This document shows positions 12,013 through 21,400 of a DNA stretch of 24,012 nucleotides, in pieces (within the stretch, counting starts at the first letter, position 1; each line of letters opens with the position of its first letter). Location: contig JAYMTL010000193.1 of NCBI GenBank assembly GCA_036897445.1, positions 1 through 24,012 of the forward strand, in the 5' to 3' direction. The position numbers were made by a program, and so were the translations under genes. The DNA comes from Pelargonium tetragonum. Lineage: Eukaryota; Streptophyta; Magnoliopsida; Geraniales; Geraniaceae. Below the pieces are notes generated by a model. It searched no databases. It was not told where the DNA came from and was given only the letters and a program-made list of their open reading frames with translations.

Positions 12013-12024
12013 AAGGAATTCCTT
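12013..12024. repeat. Perfect 12-bp palindrome
   Basis: AAGGAATTCCTT is fully self-complementary and matches the same AAGG...CCTT pattern seen at 5718, 6937, 7179, 7435, 7780 and 13459. Confidence 0.8.
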
Positions 12025-12750
12025 AAATTAATAAGGGTTCCCGCTTCAAATTAATCAAAGAAACTTAGAAAAGCATAGGGATACCAAGTATCTCCTCCAG
12101 TTTAGTACTAAATAAAGGTACCGTCTATGTCAAGATACAAGGTAAATAACGTAGAATTTGAATTACTAGTTTTCTCTTTAGGGCGCTCTTTATATTTGCT
12201 CCACAGAAACATAGAATCCTGAGTCATGTACAACAAATTCTATTATTCTACAGGTTTCCTGTGCTATGTATTGCTTTCAAACGCTAAACATTTAATTCAT
12301 AAAAAGATTAGAGAGTCTAAGAAACCCCTAAAAAAGAGAAATAGAATAGAAGCACTACGTTAACTTTGTTATTTGGTCTTGTCTTATACAAAGCTTGAGC
12401 TAATCAGTAATATCTAAAAACTCGTACTAAAACTGGGATTACTCCACTTATCTTATAATATACATGGACTCGGTTAGGATAGTAGGGGCTTGTATTAACT
12501 TGTTTTTACTCGTTTGAGGCTTTAAGAAAGTAGAGGTTTCTGTTTTTTAGGGCTACAGGCTTATACTTGTCCTTGTGTCTTTTGGGGAAATACGCATTCT
12601 TGGGGATAAGTCAAAATCTTGAATCTAAAATTCTAACGACTCCTAGTCGCAAGCTACTCCTTAAAAAATAGCACTTATATATATAAGACCCTTTTAAAAT
12701 TTTTAGTATGCACTAAAAACCAACAACACATTAATTAATCTTTCAAAAAA

Positions 12751-12761
12751 GGGGGGGGGGG
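12751..12761 (+). repeat. Homopolymer of 11 G after six A
   Basis: An uninterrupted run of 11 G directly follows A6 (12745-12750). It is the longest G/C run in the window and very unlikely by composition. Such runs slip during replication and are also a common site of sequencing length error, so the exact count is unsure. Confidence 0.85.
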
Positions 12762-13458
12762 TACTTATAGTTATAAACTAAGAGGAACTAATAGGAGTAG
12801 TTTAGTGGCTTTCACTCCGGAACCAGATTAAAAATTAATACTAAAGTAAATCCCTGACTTAATTAATAAAGGCCCAGATTTCTACTAAACTTTACTAAAA
12901 ACATACCCGCTCTAAACCCTAGAAGGAGCTACTAGCTTCTGCCTTTGAAAGTCTTGATCTCTCGATAAATAGAAATGAATATACTTTATTTCTAGTCCTT
13001 TTTATTGAATTAGAGATTTTGAAAAGCCCTTTCCGGGTTACATCAGTTTAGACCTTGGTTAAGGTTAATAAGACATATGCACAAGAACTCTTCAAGTAGA
13101 AACAGAATAGGCTACCAGAATAAGTAATCAGAACAACACAATCACCAACATCTACTGCGGATTCCGTTTCTTATGCAGAATACCAAAACTAGAAGCTCTC
13201 TACACCTATTACTATCTATTAACTATTAAACTCTTACATAACTAGACTTAAAAGAGTAATACAAATACTATTAGAAAGTTAGAAAGAACGACATTATACT
13301 TCTATTTCTTTGACTGACTATAGATAAAACTATAGAATACAATAGCTACAAGAAGTCTAGGGAACAACACTGAGCCCCTAGCAGCAACAGGGAATCAAAG
13401 AGTCAGTCTAGCTCCTACTCCAACTACTCTTACTAAGAATTTAGGTTAGGATCAAGGC

Positions 13459-13473
13459 AAAAGGAGTCCTTTT
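13459..13473. repeat. Perfect short palindrome, 7-bp arms
   Basis: AAAAGGA and TCCTTTT flank a single G. It is one of the clearest members of a recurrent AAGG-N-CCTT pattern in this window. Confidence 0.8.
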
Positions 13474-13924
13474 ATTAGATTTGGAAGGCTGTAGATAAAC
13501 AAGGATATTTAAGAAATTCCTAATGACGGGAATTTTACAGGTGTTTAAGAAAAAAGTTTAAAAGTTCCTTATTATAAAGGTTTCTATAATTAACGCGGCC
13601 GTTGTAGTTTGATATTTCGAAGGAAAGTTATAGGGCAAATGCCGGGGTAGATTTATGAATAAGAGTAACAAAAAAGGTGAGGAGTAACTAATTAGGGGTA
13701 GAAAGCAGATATTTTTAAGATTAAGATAGGTTAAAGCTGGTATCGAGAGTAAGGCTTTCAAGAGGGTTATAAAGAAAGCAACAACAAAGCAGAAGAGTAT
13801 GGAACATGGTATTTTGAAGTTGGTGCCCTGAATATCCTATGATAAGAGACTTGCAAAGCGCTCACAGCCAAAAGAAGTTATAGTTTATTTAATGTTCCAA
13901 ACACCTACGCGCTAAAGTGGAAGA

Positions 13925-13942
13925 TTTTCATAAAAATGAAAA
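13925..13942. repeat. Hairpin TTTTCAT/ATGAAAA
   Basis: Seven perfect pairs enclose an AAAA loop. This is a weak AT-rich fold. Confidence 0.55.
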
Positions 13943-14429
13943 CGCAGTCCGGTTGAGCAAAAGCAGTGAATCAAAGCAAAGAGACGCCCATTTAGTTTAG
14001 TATAACTCGAGGGAGCAGTATGGTAAGCCTAATTAACGAATTTTTCGAGGATTAAGATTCTACCTGTTATTTACCGATAACACTAGGAACTTATCAAACC
14101 CTTGACTTTGCCCCTATCTAACTAAGAGAAACTCCCAACCTTTTTCTAGAACTTCCTATAATACTGTCCCCGATACTAAAGCATAATATGAAGAAAGCAA
14201 TTCGCTTTAGTCAGTCTTTTCCTAAACAAATTCTTTAAATATTAAGTACATATGCACGTACACTAGATAACTAATCCTAAGCTTTACCACTTCGCTATAC
14301 TCCACCGTCAATACTTACTATAACCAGAGTTTACAAGAAGATATGAATTCATTTCTAAATCTATTCTTTATCTAAGCGATTAAAACTGCTTTTGCTACAA
14401 TGTAGGACAAAAAACTCTATACGTTATAT

Positions 14430-14443
14430 AATATATATATATA
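14430..14443 (+). repeat. AT dinucleotide run
   Basis: Seven AT units occur in a row. Shorter AT runs lie at 7637-7648 and 23807-23817. These are simple slippage repeats. Confidence 0.8.
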
Positions 14444-15556
14444 CTAGGAACTCCCTAGAGACTAAGGATACTAAAATTGTGCTTTATTGACTTTATTTAA
14501 TAAGGGTTTATTTAGAATTTCCTAAAGTTCTCAATACCCCATTTGTGGATTCCTCCTTTTCGTTAATTCCAATGCGATTCTCAAGGTTTTTACCGGGGAC
14601 TCCAGAAGTGAGCCTTTTTGTATAATTAAGGGATTGCCAATAGCTATTGACTCCCCCGAAGCTCAAAGTTCCGGGTTTCTGTCTTAGTAAACTGTGAAGC
14701 TCTACTAGTGGAGTTCTATTAATCAGCTTTTCGAGAGCTTTCTATTTTAGATCACCAAGCTTGATAGAAGTTACTTATACACAAATTATAAGCTTATTTT
14801 CCGGCGGTTCCTCTTGCTTTTAATTAATATCTATTCCCTTAAATTTATATAACAGTGTGCTTTTTATCCCTTAGGAATATTGAAGACAGGGAGTAAAATA
14901 AAGTACAGCGTTGGGTTTATTAGCTTACTAAATGAAATCTGGGTTAAACTCGGGAAATAGGTATTATTCAGATGTTTGACGTGAGTTCGAATCGTGTGAA
15001 CTTTCGCTAGAGTACAAAAACTTGAATAAATTACTACTCTGAAGTGAAACCTTTTTCTGTTAGGATTTAGTTACTATGCTTTTCAGAATTCTTATATTTA
15101 GTCTAGGGATGTCTACTAAATTTGGTATTTACCGATAGTAAGGATAAGTGTTGTTTGCTTAACTTGATAAAAGCAGGTTAGTTTAGAAACGTTCTAAGCT
15201 GTCTGCTAGACCGAAATTCCCAGTGAACCCTGCATTTTTTCCTTGTATTTATAACCTTATAGGTCCCTATAGTACAGCTCGGTTAAGCTAAGCGGGGTTA
15301 CTTTGTTACAACAGGTAGCTATATCCTCCCTCCTTTATTAACTAACATGAATATAGCTTGAGTAGCTCTTTTGCGGTTTTGCTATAAATGCCCCGTACTG
15401 TCATACTACATACCCTTATTAAAAGGTTAAATTTATGAAAACTACACCAAAGGATATGCGCTATAGTTTATAGGAGTTTCGTGATATATATTTTGTCTTT
15501 AAGTTTTTGCCAAGGGGATAATAGTCTTTTTTCTACGTATCTAAAAACTCGCTGAT

Positions 15557-15575
15557 GTAGCCTCGAAACGGCTAC
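15557..15575. repeat. Hairpin GTAGCC/GGCTAC with 7-base loop
   Basis: Six perfect, mostly GC pairs close loop TCGAAAC. The stem-7-loop size resembles a tRNA arm (GAA in the middle), but no D arm, T arm or acceptor stem surrounds it. Confidence 0.6.
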
Positions 15576-15764
15576 TTTAAGTTTATTCTACGAGCAGCTC
15601 ACTAGGAAAATTCTATTGTAATTCTAGCGTCTGTTCCAAGGTTTCCTATATCCTTTGAGGTTTTAAATATCTATAAAGCACTCCAAAAATTTTTATAAAA
15701 AAGACTCTTCGACTCCGTGTTATTTCGGCTTACTCTATAATGCGTAGGGTATAAACTCATATAA

Positions 15765-15902
15765 GATTCTAAAAGAAAAAAACGAAAATGCGAATCGTGG
15801 TTTGTTACCTCTCTCAAGAGTTATCAAAAGAATCTTGACTTGTTTCGCTACAATTAAAAAAGATTTTTTATTATGTTTCCTAAAGGTTCTGTTTAAAGTG
15901 CT
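15765..15902 (+). repeat. Diverged direct repeat, copy 1
   Basis: This copy is collinear with 23647-23796. Shared landmarks in the same order are ATTCTA, ATGCGA (15788), TTTGTTAC (15801), a 26-column block starting CTCTCAAGAGTTATCAA (15811-15835) that differs from copy 2 by one substitution and one indel, and a 22-base block beginning ATGTTT (15873-15894) with 17 matches. Between the blocks the copies differ by indels and many substitutions, so the duplication is old. It has no coding potential. Confidence 0.7.
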
Positions 15903-16091
15903 CTCTTGCCGGGGGTATTATTCTTTCGGCAGCCCTTTTCTTGTATAAAAAAAGCAACTTAAAGGGCTCTTGAGGTGGCATGGGTGTGTAAACTATTATA
16001 CATTTTTATGTTCGATGAACGAGATTTCGAATCCTTGTTAGGTACTCCTTTCATTTGAAACCAGCCTGCTCAGGATGCCTTATATTTAGCA

Positions 16092-16164
16092 GGGCGCCCC
16101 CTACCGTGGTACAAAAAATGAAAAGCACTTATGGGATATATCTAGGCTCAAGTCCTACTAATTC
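16092..16164 (+). pseudogene. Possible decayed elongator tRNA-Met-like sequence
   Basis: The 3' half (GATAT, then TAGGCTCAAGTCCTACTAA at 16143-16161) is close to the 3' half of plant mitochondrial elongator trnM as I remember it. It keeps a 4-bp T stem TAGG/CCTA around a 7-base loop whose first T is C. Upstream, GGGC (16092), TGGTACAAAA and GCAC appear in the order expected of the 5' half, but the anticodon arm is collapsed. It would be a relic, not a working tRNA. The 5' half is weak. Confidence 0.3.
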
Positions 16165-16496
16165 GAGGTCCGTCGAAGTCGTGAATATTCTTTTCTAAGA
16201 GCCTTACTTCCAACCAAAAGGTGCCGGGTTTTGTATACCTTACTCCATAGAGTTTCTTAGTTAGTAAGCAGTAGTAATTTAAGCCCCTTTTACGAACATG
16301 TTTTTGTGTATGCGTACCTTGTAAGTAGATACCTGCATAAAATTAATTTACTAGTCTTGAGGTCTTATTCTAGTTTGTCGATTTCTGTTATAGTTCAAGG
16401 AAAACTTTGATTATAAGTGCTTGGAATCCCTGAGATGTATATCTAATTTGTTGCTCTGTGTTACCTCAAAATTCTATTTCGTGGATTTCCTGTGTC

Positions 16497-16518
16497 GGTT
16501 GAGCTTCGGCTTTCAACC
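16497..16518 (+). repeat. Compact hairpin with C(TTCG)G tetraloop
   Basis: GGTTG pairs with CAACC. Inside, AGC pairs with GCT around TTCG, leaving two unpaired T residues on the 3' side (16512-16513). As RNA this gives C(UUCG)G, an unusually stable tetraloop. Plant organelle transcripts often end at stem-loops that block exonucleases, so a transcript-end role is possible. No gene lies directly upstream to be protected. Confidence 0.65.
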
Positions 16519-16920
16519 AGGTGTAATTAAGGGGCTTTGTGGATCATTTTTACACATACATGGGGTCTCCTTGCTTGAATCCTTTTTCATAAAGTTTTGA
16601 CTAATATGATGTAAGGAGACCTCTTAGCGCTTATAGAATAACGAATGAATGCAAGATACAAATTTAGAACAGAAACAAATGGGCGATTCTCATTTGCAAA
16701 GTCTTATATAACTTTGGATATAAAAAAGGCTAAAGGGCATTGGTTTTTAAGAAGTATGTTTAACCTCTTTTAGGTATAAGGAGTTCTGGCAAAGAATAAG
16801 GATTTACAGTCTAGTCATTGTAGAATTAAAAAAATTTTTAGAGCTTAGATAAAGAATTTTGAATCAAACTTTATTGAAATCTAGCAATAGGGTAGCGTTA
16901 GCTTACTACATTAAATAGAA

Positions 16921-16991
16921 TTTACGCTTGAGCTTGATAAGGCATAGTGCTTTTGTAAGCATTGTTATTGGTTCGAATCTTGTTCGTAGTT
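16921..16991 (+). pseudogene. Possible decayed tRNA-Thr(UGU)-like sequence
   Basis: The stretch from CGCTTGAGCTTGATAAGGCAT through TTTTGTAAGC to GGTTCGAATC follows the order of a class I tRNA and resembles plastid trnT-UGU from memory. A stem AGTGC/GCATT (16946-16950 with 16959-16963) closes an anticodon-like loop of eight bases instead of seven, containing TGT. The T loop TTCGAAT (16972-16978) is canonical, but its stem pairs poorly. The D arm lacks the usual GG, and the acceptor stem pairs only in part. If derived from a tRNA, it is a dead copy. Chance resemblance is not excluded. Confidence 0.3.
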
Positions 16992-17119
16992 AAAAGTTAT
17001 AGCGGAACCACACGAGTTCGTGTACAAGAATCCTGATATTTTAGATTTTTGTAAAAATTTACCCGTTTTTAATGAAGTAAGGAGTTATGGTAGGTTTTGG
17101 GAAACAGCTTTATAAGGGG

Positions 17120-17143
17120 TGCGGGGTATCCCCCTATCCCGCA
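17120..17143. repeat. GC-rich hairpin TGCGGGGTA/TATCCCGCA
   Basis: Nine pairs, one a G-T wobble, enclose a 6-base loop (TCCCCC) in otherwise AT-rich DNA. The extra runs of G and C allow alternative folds. The wobble exists only in the plus-strand transcript. Confidence 0.7.
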
Positions 17144-18325
17144 GTCAGTAGTAATACTCTAATTTTTGTCGGGCATAGGCTTGTGCATCTGGTATTTTTA
17201 TAGCTATCTATATCAGAAAATCCGCAACAAATGTAAAAGAAGAGTAATTTGTAAATATTATCTCAGAAAATCTTTCAGTATGGGCCCTTCTTAGAGGAAT
17301 TCGCGGCGAAGAGTAATCCATACGTAAGTGACACAGTATACTTGTGGATAAAAAGAATTTAGCATGGATAAGTGATAAGTTTCTTTTACTTCGAAAGGAT
17401 AGTACGAAAAGCAGAATGTATAGTAAATACTTAGTAAGGAATATCCATTCAAGAAATTCTTTTCTAAGTGGAAAAAGGGGCAAAGAACCTAAAATGTCTT
17501 CGAAATCCCCAATTATCTAGATAGTGGAGTTATAAAAAGTACTTAACTCAAGAAAGCGGGCGTCCTTCCTAGCAATTGTATAGAAATAAGCAGCTTAGTT
17601 TGGTATTTACGAAATAACTGAGAAGAAAACACGCGCACACTCCTTAGTGAGTGGATCTCTTAGTGTACATTGCCTTTAGTTTCGTATTGAATTTACTGCT
17701 TTCGCTTAAGCGATTGTAGGCATAATTTACAGCTGTACTCCATAGGGATTGTTCTTCACATTTGCTATACCCCTAGTTATTTTGAAAACTTTTCCTTCTT
17801 GTTACGGTAGTTTCTTGTTTAGCTTAGTATCACCTACTTTTTACCAGCAGCTACACCTCTTTATAGGACTTCCTGTACTTGGCAAATTGGTATTAAACCC
17901 CTAATTTAGTAAGATTGCTATTTAGGATTCCCCGGGATTCTTGTACGCTTCGTAAAATTAACTTCCCTCTTTTCTCTTTCACTTGTGTTAAGATTTAGTC
18001 CTTTGTGAAACTTTTCACTAATAAAGTCCCGAAAAAGGGGGTTCCTTCATCCGGTCATGTATCCTCGAAAGTGCAGCCTTTGCTTTTCATTTTCTTTCTC
18101 AAGCAGCTAATCAAGAAATATTCAAGCCATAAGAATTTTGAGAATTCTTAATAAATTCATTTTGTGAGAATGCAGTAACTAATTCCTTGCTAAGGCACCC
18201 TTAGGAATGTGTTAAAAAGAGAACTCCGTGACTACACCACTGCTGTTTACTGTAATACATAACTTATGAATCCATAGCTAAGCGTATCTATGATATACCC
18301 TCCTCTTAGTTACACTGGCGATACC

Positions 18326-18354
18326 CGGTTTAACCCCTAATATCTACTAAACCG
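18326..18354. repeat. Inverted repeat CGGTTTA/TAAACCG
   Basis: Seven perfect pairs are separated by 15 bases. It lies 31 bases before the longer hairpin at 18386-18420, so the two form a tandem stem-loop pair. Double stem-loops are known at some plant mitochondrial transcript ends. Confidence 0.55.
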
Positions 18355-18385
18355 AATATAGTGGCCTTTTTCCATAATAGAGAAG

Positions 18386-18420
18386 AAAAGAAGTCAATCT
18401 ATAGCATAGACTTCTCTTTT
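18386..18420. repeat. Long hairpin, about 13 pairs
   Basis: AGAAG (18389-18393) pairs with CTTCT (18411-18415). TCTAT (18398-18402) pairs with ATAGA (18406-18410) around AGC, leaving TCAA bulged on the left. AAA and TTT extend the base past a one-base bulge. It is the longest stem-loop I found in the window and would fold in either strand's transcript. Confidence 0.7.
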
Positions 18421-21400
18421 GACACCCGGAAGCCATCCTTTGTAGCATCCTCTGTAAATTAAAACAAATTAAGAAACCCTTCTTACATAAAAAGTAGAGA
18501 ACCCTTAATTACATTACCTTTTGCTAGTTTCTGTTTTGTTTTATATTATAGATTACTATTCTGACCTGGGTTGAGTATTTTACAAGAACCCTTACTGAGA
18601 GAGTTTAATGCGAAATACTACGCTACGGACCTCTTCGATTCATAAAAGGAATAATAAAGGATTCTTATTAGGATTAAGACTTCATAGTTATTGTCAAGAG
18701 CGTTCCTTATTCCGTACCCTACTAAAATCTTGTTAGCTTCCACGTCATAAGACATAATAAACTAAGGAAGAGTAAAAGAAAAGGGATTTTTAATGAGACT
18801 CCCGAAAAGGATATTTTATAACCAAAGTTACGATTACTGTAACTTTTTTTTGGCTACCCCTATTTTTTTATCGAAGGCTTAGTATGACTAAACTTCTTGA
18901 CAGAATCTCTTATCTTATAAAGTAACTCCTTTCTTAATAAAACTCGCAGGGGGTAGCCTTGTTAAGACATAAAAGCAGGAAAATGAGTAGGCAACTACCT
19001 TTAGATATGCGATTTCCCCGGATTCTAAACGAGAGCTTCTTAAATATAAGATCTCCCCCTCTTTGTGGATCTAAACTCTTCCTATAGGCTACTAAAAGGT
19101 AGACCCTAAATTTCCCTTAACTAGAACGAGAATACGAAACCTGGAAACAAAGGAGTACAAGAACAAATCTTACTTTAGGGCTCCCGGCTCTTTTCTAGGC
19201 ATAAAAAAGGGCACTTCCTAGGTTTTAATTGAAAAGTTTTCAGAATAAAAAGTAAGTTCTTATTTAGTACCAAGCACTTAGGGATTTCTAGAGCTAATCC
19301 CAGAAGCTAAGATTTAGGGTTTTTTATCTTATTGTTTTCCCAGTTGTTTTTATAGGGGTGTTATCGCAGATAGAAATCCATTTTAACCGAGAACACTAAT
19401 ACTCAGTTTTAGGAGCTCTACTAGTCTAAAGATTATGTAAAGGGTTTTAACGTAAATCCGAGAGTCTCACCCGGGTTTAAATCTGAATTTCCAATGCTTT
19501 TTACTAGCTTTCAGGAATAGATTCTATCTTGAGGATAGAGGGGTTTCTATATAAGCGATTTCATTTCTACAGATTTTTTCTTTTTGTTCTTGACTCGCAA
19601 TCTTTTTTTAGGCTCTGCTTATAATAGAAAGAGTCTGGATATACCAAAAATTGCTTAGCAGAATTCTGAGCAACTGAAAAAGAGACTTGTTAGCTTGCTT
19701 AGAGCGCTTCTTACAGAAAAAACCGCGCTTTAGTTATAAGGACCAAGGCTTTTAAGAAAGACGGGTCAGAGTCCCTGTTTTATTAATTTGAATTTAGTAG
19801 TATAGCTGGGTGACTCCAGAATATAGCTATAAAAAGGAAAAGCCCCTAAAGTTTCTCAAAATAAAGCTTACTTACCTAGTCAAGGGATCCCCCCGGAAAG
19901 CGAACCGGTTAAATAATTAAGGAATTTCAGACCTTTACGTGTTTCTCTCTTATTAAAAGAGAATTTGAAAAGGGCTTTACTGCTTGACAGGGAGAGACCT
20001 TAGTAATCCAGTAACCACCCTTAGAAAAGAAGGGATAATATATAAAACCTAAAAGAATCTCTGGATTCCCCTGAAAAATAGAAGGCGCTCTTCTTACCTT
20101 GTGCTTACAAAAAAAATCCTTTAACCTGGCTAGACTAAGACAAAAAAGAAGCTTTATTATGGCTCTTGAACCCTTGTTAGGCAGATTTCAATTTAAAGTA
20201 TAAGATCTCTTTTATCAAACTTTACACTAAGGTAGGTAAACTTTTTAAGCTATAATTAAGCTAATAGGAAAGGTATAGCACATAAGATAAGACTAAGAAA
20301 ACCCAAGTTTAAAAAGTATGAAACACGGGATACCGAAAGCGAGTATTATGAAAACAGGTAGCTCAAAAAGGGGGTAGTAAGCAGTTAGCTGTCATAGTGT
20401 ATGTAGGATTCAATACATTATCGTGCATTAACCTTCAAAATTTTATACTCCGACGATTTGTTAGTAAGAAAAGAGAAACTTATACATATTTTTGTCTTAG
20501 GTAAAAAGAGAATAAAGATTTAATACTTAATAGAGCTCAATTACCTTATCAGGAATAAAATTAGAGTTTTAAGTGACTATAATTTTAACAACTTACTAGA
20601 TTCTCCACTCACTCTATACTCCCTCGAAAGCAGTAAAAGCAAAAGGTAAGTTTCAGAGGCAGTCTCCAAAGTTTTCTCATATTGCTAAAGGTTATTCCTC
20701 GCTTTGTATCCTTCTTTTAGTGCCCTTTGAAGATTCTCTTATTATTTTTGATATTCATCATTATTCTTATTCTATTAAGTGTTAAAACTATAAAGACTAG
20801 GATTTATTTCAGACAATTAGAGCTCTAGTGCATCTAGAATCCGCGCAACAGCTAAAATATACTGGTACAAATTGTTAAGAGTGCTTTAATCTTTAAGAAT
20901 AGGTAACTGCTTAAATTTATGTAATACAAAAAAGAAGATTTAGGGTTTCCATAGATTAAGGATAAATTAACACCTAGATTTATAAGTGGGAGTTCCCTAA
21001 TAAAGTAGAGTCACAAAAAGTATACTAACCAAGGGCCCTCCTCCTAGAAAAAAGTCAATTCCAAATTATACTGAGGAAAACCTGGCCTGGTATTATATAA
21101 CCCTGCTAGAAGGGTAAAAAGACTCCTGTAATTGCTATTACATTACTTTGAACCTCTTTACACTAACCTTAATTAAAAGGACCTTTCCACTAAAACAGGA
21201 TTGAGCAGAGAAAACCCGACTACAAACAAAAGGGCCTCAAAAAAAGAACTACTTCTGGGACTTCTCCCTATGAAAAAGAATTAGAACACGCTCCTTACGA
21301 GACGAGTACTTATACAAATACAACGTACACCAAGAGGGGCGCTCCAGGACTCAGATAAAAAAGAAGAATAGGAATACCTTATAGGACAAGATACTAAAAT

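Larger units (their letters stand above)
11330..16091. other. Non-coding spacer upstream of trnN
   Basis: No gene is recognised; trnC, often found upstream of trnN in plant mitochondria, is absent. The stretch contains an 11-G homopolymer (12751-12761), the perfect palindrome AAGGAATTCCTT (12013-12024), a 7-bp-arm palindrome at 13459-13473, a TTTTCAT/ATGAAAA hairpin at 13925-13942, an AT run at 14430-14443, a GTAGCC/GGCTAC hairpin at 15557-15575, and copy 1 of a diverged repeat at 15765-15902. The bases just upstream of trnN (11330-11420) show no convincing CRTA-type plant mitochondrial promoter. Confidence 0.65.

Noticed and set aside
8942-13850. Plant mitochondrial promoter motif near ATAAGAGA (8942 and 13843)
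   Set aside because: Both lack the leading C/CR of the dicot nonanucleotide consensus, and neither lies upstream of a gene.
15557-15575. tRNA-Phe anticodon arm (loop TCGAAAC)
   Set aside because: The stem size fits, but position 33 would be C, and no D arm, T arm or acceptor stem is present around it.
17010-17026. Group II intron domain V
   Set aside because: GAACC and a small CACGA/TCGTG hairpin are present, but the AGC triad, bulge and GNRA-capped stem of domain V are missing.
17208-17483. 91-codon minus-strand open frame
   Set aside because: The translation is rich in Leu/Phe/Ser as expected from random AT-rich DNA. It shows no motif and no neighbouring gene.
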